Source of the DNA: Oppiella nova
Lineage: Eukaryota; Arthropoda; Arachnida; Sarcoptiformes; Oppiidae
NCBI GenBank assembly: GCA_905397405.1
Contig: CAJPVJ010000472.1
Location: 1-22,961, forward strand
Direction of reading: 5' to 3'
Length of the DNA stretch: 22,961 nucleotides
This document shows positions 19,481 through 22,961 of the stretch, in pieces. The position numbers and the translations under genes are program-made. The notes beneath the pieces were generated by a model. That model saw only the letters and a program-made list of their open reading frames with translations, was not told the origin of the DNA and ran no database searches. Position 1 is the stretch's first letter, and each line of letters begins with the position of its first letter.

Positions 19481-21232
19481 ATGAATTTTTATGAAAATAT
19501 TATGAAACTTAAAAAAATTTGTCGTGTTTGTGGTGATAAAGCTAATTGTAAGTTTTATTATTTAAAATATTTTATGCTACATATAATATTTATGTTTAAA
19601 AAATTATATGACCAAGCTCACTATTTTGGTGCCGTTTGCTGTGAATCGTGTAAAGCATTCTTCAGGCGGAATGCCCTTAAAAACAATGTATTTATATATT
19701 TATTATATAATATCACCAAAAATACATGATTAAGCACATAAAGTAAGTTTCAATTATTATTATTTTACTCAATTTATTTTATTAGCCCTTAAAATGTAAA
19801 TCAAATGGAAAGTGCGATATAAACGTCTGGACCCGAGTATTATGCATGAAGTGTCGCTATGATAAGTGTCTCGCCGTGGGCATGAACAAGGTAACATTTA
19901 AAAATATTTTCAATTATAATAATCTTATACTATATTATTGTATAGAAATACATAAGAAGTGAATCACAAAAACAAGTGATTAAACAATTAATTGAGAAAA
20001 ACAAACGAGTCGTACAATCAAACCATTGTGTCGTGTCGTCGACCACTGATAACACGACAATAGAGTCCATACATTGTAATCATAACTATAATGACAGTGA
20101 AAATAGTTTCAAAGAGTTGGACATATTGTTTGAAAATACAATGAATATGATTAGTCCCGATATGATTAGTCAAGAAATTAATGAAATTGAAACCTATCAC
20201 CAAAACAACAGTTATTTAAATAATTGTATTAATAGTTGTGATAATAATAATAATAATATGCTATGTATTAATAATAACGAGTTTAATACAATAGTTATGA
20301 TTCCGGTGTTTAATTTGACTGAAGGTTTTAAAGAGTTTAATGGGTCCGAGATATACAGAATATCGGAGTTAATAAGTGCTTCAAATGTGTTCATTAGACC
20401 ATTGAGTCGGCAAACGGTTTACGCCACAGATATCGTTGAAGTGAATAAAGTTTGGGTCAACAGAATCGCTCAAAACTTTGAAAATTATACTAAATTTACA
20501 AAATATATAAACGAATTGTCGGGTGATATTTGCGATCATGATCAGTATTTATTATATACCTATGGATATATTGAAACACATTTTCTAAGGTGTATAACGT
20601 TAATCGATGCTCAAACAGGTTACTACACCTTGTTTATTGTAAGTGATATTTAATTGCTAGTCTACTTGTATTACAAAATTAAAATTATTTTTAATTACAG
20701 AATAATGAGATCTCATTTCTACTTGATTTGAATACTTTTGAAAGTAATAAGACAAATTCATATAAAGCTAATATTAATTTCTTATATAAATATTGTCCAA
20801 AATTATGGCCCGATTTCAACAGAGATAGAGTTATCATGGACTTGGTAATTAAATATTATATTTAGTTATATATGTATTTCATGATTAATGTTAAAATTAA
20901 AAAACTTTTATTTAATTATAGCTAAAGGCAATTGCACATTTTAATCCATACAGACCTGGTTTAAAGCATGGTATTACTGTTAAGTTAGTACAATGCAGTA
21001 TTATATTATTATGTTTATATATGCATGAATTGTTATTAAAAATGACTATGTCTCAAATATAAGGTTTGAACAGCAAATATACATATATTTATTGCACCGA
21101 TATTTGCGATTAAAATTTCAATCAATTTCTGAATCTAACGAAAAACTACAGTATTTGATGGAAATGTTGAATGAGATCCGGATTTGTGGTGAACAGCATA
21201 TGGAATACAATCTCAATGGCAATCAACAGTAA
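19481..21232 (+). CDS. HR96-like nuclear receptor, seven exons, right copy
   Basis: Exons 19481-19547, 19617-19687, 19786-19890, 19946-20638, 20701-20844, 20922-20983 and 21064-21232 total 1311 bases, 436 residues. Both zinc fingers are complete: cysteines 14, 17, 31, 34 and 50, 56, 66, 69, with P-box CESCKA. The second intron must begin at GTATTT (19688), because a longer exon meets a stop here. The start differs from the left copy: the homologous ATG (19491) is out of frame after an indel, so translation would begin at 19481 or at 19502. The hinge has an Asn run from an AAT repeat near 20239-20258 that is longer than in the left copy. The ligand-binding region ends in NLNGNQQ with no AF-2 helix. 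A DNA-binding nuclear regulator is expected. Confidence 0.87.
20239..20260 (+). repeat. AAT trinucleotide repeat coding for Asn
   Basis: GATAATAATAATAATAATATG encodes five Asn, against two at this point in the left copy. An in-frame microsatellite length difference between arms in the unstructured hinge. Confidence 0.8.
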
Positions 21233-22550
21233 ATAATTGTTATTATAATGTCAATTCAGTGACTTTATAAAATTTCAACCTGGGTTATTTTAATTATTTA
21301 GAAATAATTAACAAAACCTTACACATGTTGAAATTGTATTAAAAGACCAGAATTTATTAATAATGTTGCTATTACCTAATAATTAATAGGAATTTGGAAA
21401 ACAATTTAATAAAAAATGTTTATAATTTTATTTGACAGGTTTGTCATCTTTAAAAATCTTTCTCAATATCATTAGCAAAAATTAATAGAATTACATGGTT
21501 AACATGGTTAATTAAAATTGTAAACATCATAATATATATAATGCAGTATTTATTCATTTTTGTATTAATAAATTAATTACATAAACTACTATAAATTATG
21601 TGTACAAATGCACTAGAGATATAAAAATTATCTATAAATGTTATTTAATCATCTAAATAATTTTCGAGATAAGCTTTATAAGCAATTTAAAGTATTTATA
21701 TATAAATAATAGCTTTAAGCACTTGTTTGAACACCTCATAGAAATAAATGTAAGTATTTTTTAAAAGTATGTAAAACTTTAACAACATTAGAAAATAGCA
21801 GAAATAATTAATTTATTAAATTACCGATAAATAAAAGTTTGAAAAGGGTTTTTACCATAGTTTTATTGGTGATTTTTAATTTAACATTAATGTAGAATTT
21901 AAATTAAAATATAAGTGGATTAATAATCTATTAAAATTAAATTAATTTTAAAATATAATCTATAAAATATTAATAGAAATATTACATAAAAAATAATTAA
22001 TATTAAAAGTAGTCCTAATAAGTGAACCATAAATATAATTAAAAAATAACTAAATTATAAACATATGTTTGATTGTAAGTTAAGTTTATATAAAACTAAT
22101 TACATTAATTTATTATTGAATTTATAAATACAATAAATTATTGTCAATAATATTGTACATTGCATGATAAGTTCATTGTGTGCACATTTGCTCAAGTTGG
22201 TCAAAGTAAATTGATAGGAATGTATAATTATAACCTTGACAACTGTTGATAATGAAACTAAAAGTATAGCTAATAATATACTTAATAAATTGCCATTTTC
22301 CTCTAAAAGATATACATTTATTTTAATAAACAACATTGAAACGAGTATTTTATCAATTATTTTCCACTTTGTTATTAAATTTATAAATAGTTTATAGAAT
22401 TTATTTAACAATTAATTTTATTAAATATTTTTAATAAGGGAAAACCATTATTAAATATTTAAAAATAGCTAATAATTACAATATTTAAATTGTGTATTAA
22501 ACATAAATAAACTAATTTGGCAATTATTAATTGCAAGTATCAAGATAATT
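21233..22550. other. Intergenic region between receptor gene and fragment, right arm
   Basis: About 1.3 kb, partner of 836-2201. It contains a good-looking splice acceptor TTTTATTTGACAG ending at 21438, conserved in the left arm. Reading on from ACA|GTAAAT at the end of receptor exon 7 would add only a few codons, so I do not extend the gene. The 103-codon minus-strand frame at 22100-22411 is only partly kept in the other arm and is not called. Confidence 0.55.
22231..22239 (-). promoter_or_regulatory. Possible nuclear-receptor extended half-site upstream of fragment (right arm)
   Basis: TCAAGGTTA on the minus strand, about 312-320 bp upstream of the ATG at 22551; partner of 1152-1160. Confidence 0.3.
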
Positions 22551-22758
22551 ATGAGTGATAAAAAACTTTTAAAAGTGTGTCGAATTTGTGGTGACATTGC
22601 TCATGGTAAATTAAATTATTTATATTTATATTGTATATATTAATGTCATTAATTTTACTTTTATTTCATTATATTTATATGACCAAGCTCACTATTTTGG
22701 TGCCATTTCCTGTGAGTCGTGTAAAGCATTTTTTAGAAGGACTGCCCTTAAAAACAGT
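22551..22758 (+). pseudogene. Nuclear receptor 5' fragment, exons 1-2 (first zinc finger), right copy
   Basis: Exon 1 is 22551-22605 and exon 2 is 22688-22758, joined by a phase-1 GT-AG intron. The product starts MSDKKLLKVCRICGDIAH and then has HYFGAISCESCKAFFRR. A GTATTT donor follows at 22759. The remaining 203 bases hold no finger II exon, although the window ends here and a longer intron cannot be excluded. Exons 1 and 2 are well kept in both arms, so decay, if any, is recent. Confidence 0.7.
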
Positions 22759-22961
22759 GTATTTATACTTATATTTGTATTATCTATTATTATTATATGT
22801 GTAATTAATATATTATTATTATAACAAAATGAGACTTTTTAGAAAATAGCATTTACTGTATTTCATATTATTTCATATTATTATAACATTTATTAATATT
22901 AAAAATTTCTCTGAAATGATTGTGCTTATTCATTATAAAAGCTTAATAAAAGTTTAATAAA
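22759..22961. other. Right edge of palindrome and AT-rich flank
   Basis: Symmetry with the left arm runs to about 22834. Positions 22835-22861 then match 219-245 of the left flank in direct orientation. The rest (small TTTCATATTA repeats, AT-rich) is not recognised. Confidence 0.55.

Larger units (their letters stand above)
14046..22834. repeat. Right arm of giant imperfect palindrome (~8.8 kb)
   Basis: Reverse-complement partner of 554-9399, holding (from the centre outward) the first part of CHK2, CHK1, the F-box relic, the receptor gene and the receptor fragment. Compared with the left arm it has a 128-bp tandem duplication at 18063 and an AAT expansion in the receptor gene. It lacks the promoter duplication at 8747 and the intron AT repeat. 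If the small inversion at 205-565 is undone, symmetry continues to about 22861. Confidence 0.93.

Noticed and set aside
554-22834. Palindrome as a simple chimeric-read fold-back artefact
   Set aside because: A fold-back from one molecule would give near-identical arms. These differ by several percent with independent indels. Joined haplotypes remain open and are listed as a finding.
1-22961. CRISPR arrays, tRNA or rRNA genes, LTR elements, LINE reverse transcriptase
   Set aside because: Looked for on both strands and not seen; the repeats present are the palindrome, three tandem pairs, microsatellites and the MITE.

Overview
The window is strongly AT-rich eukaryotic DNA: genes carry short (about 55-130 bp) GT-AG introns, TATA boxes and AATAAA signals, and there is no bacterial gene organisation. 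Gene content (nuclear receptors with an HR96-type P-box, choline/ethanolamine kinase-like genes, and intronless F-box/LRR genes beginning DSFDRFGDDLCQ) suggests an arthropod. My best guess, from memory of similar families and without a search, is an acariform (possibly oribatid) mite.

The dominant structure is one very large imperfect palindrome. The left arm (about 554-9399) and right arm (about 14046-22834) are reverse complements with the same gene order. From the outside inward each arm holds: a two-exon 5' fragment of a nuclear receptor gene; a complete seven-exon HR96-like nuclear receptor gene (436 aa in both arms); a broken C-terminal relic of an F-box gene; a complete four-exon choline/ethanolamine kinase-like gene (CHK1, 362 aa in both arms); and a second kinase gene (CHK2). 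Left-arm receptor genes are on the minus strand and left-arm kinases on the plus strand, with the opposite in the right arm. The arms differ by a few percent plus several indels, so the duplication is not brand new, yet splice sites and reading frames of the complete genes are kept in both.

The centre (9400-14045) is not symmetric. Left CHK2 is cut off in exon 2 at about 9399, where a tandem pair of intact F-box/LRR genes begins (9577-10881 and 11179-12474). The sequence then runs directly into the 3' end of the complete right-arm CHK2 (minus strand, 14417-12785). The F-box pair is identical over its first ~129 coding bases, but elsewhere differs mostly by amino-acid replacements.

Three tandem duplications share exactly the same 128-bp period (8747, 12823 and 18063). 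One duplicates the CHK2 promoter, one duplicates the start of the CHK2 last exon with its splice acceptor, and one lies between genes. The shared period points either to a common mechanism or to unmerged contig overlaps in the assembly. Outside the left arm lies a 176-bp MITE-like element with perfect 42-bp terminal inverted repeats, inside a segment that looks flipped between 14-bp inverted repeats.

No pathway links the genes. The locus looks like a rearranging cluster of lineage-expanded families: lipid or xenobiotic sensing receptors, small-molecule kinases, and ubiquitin-ligase adaptors.
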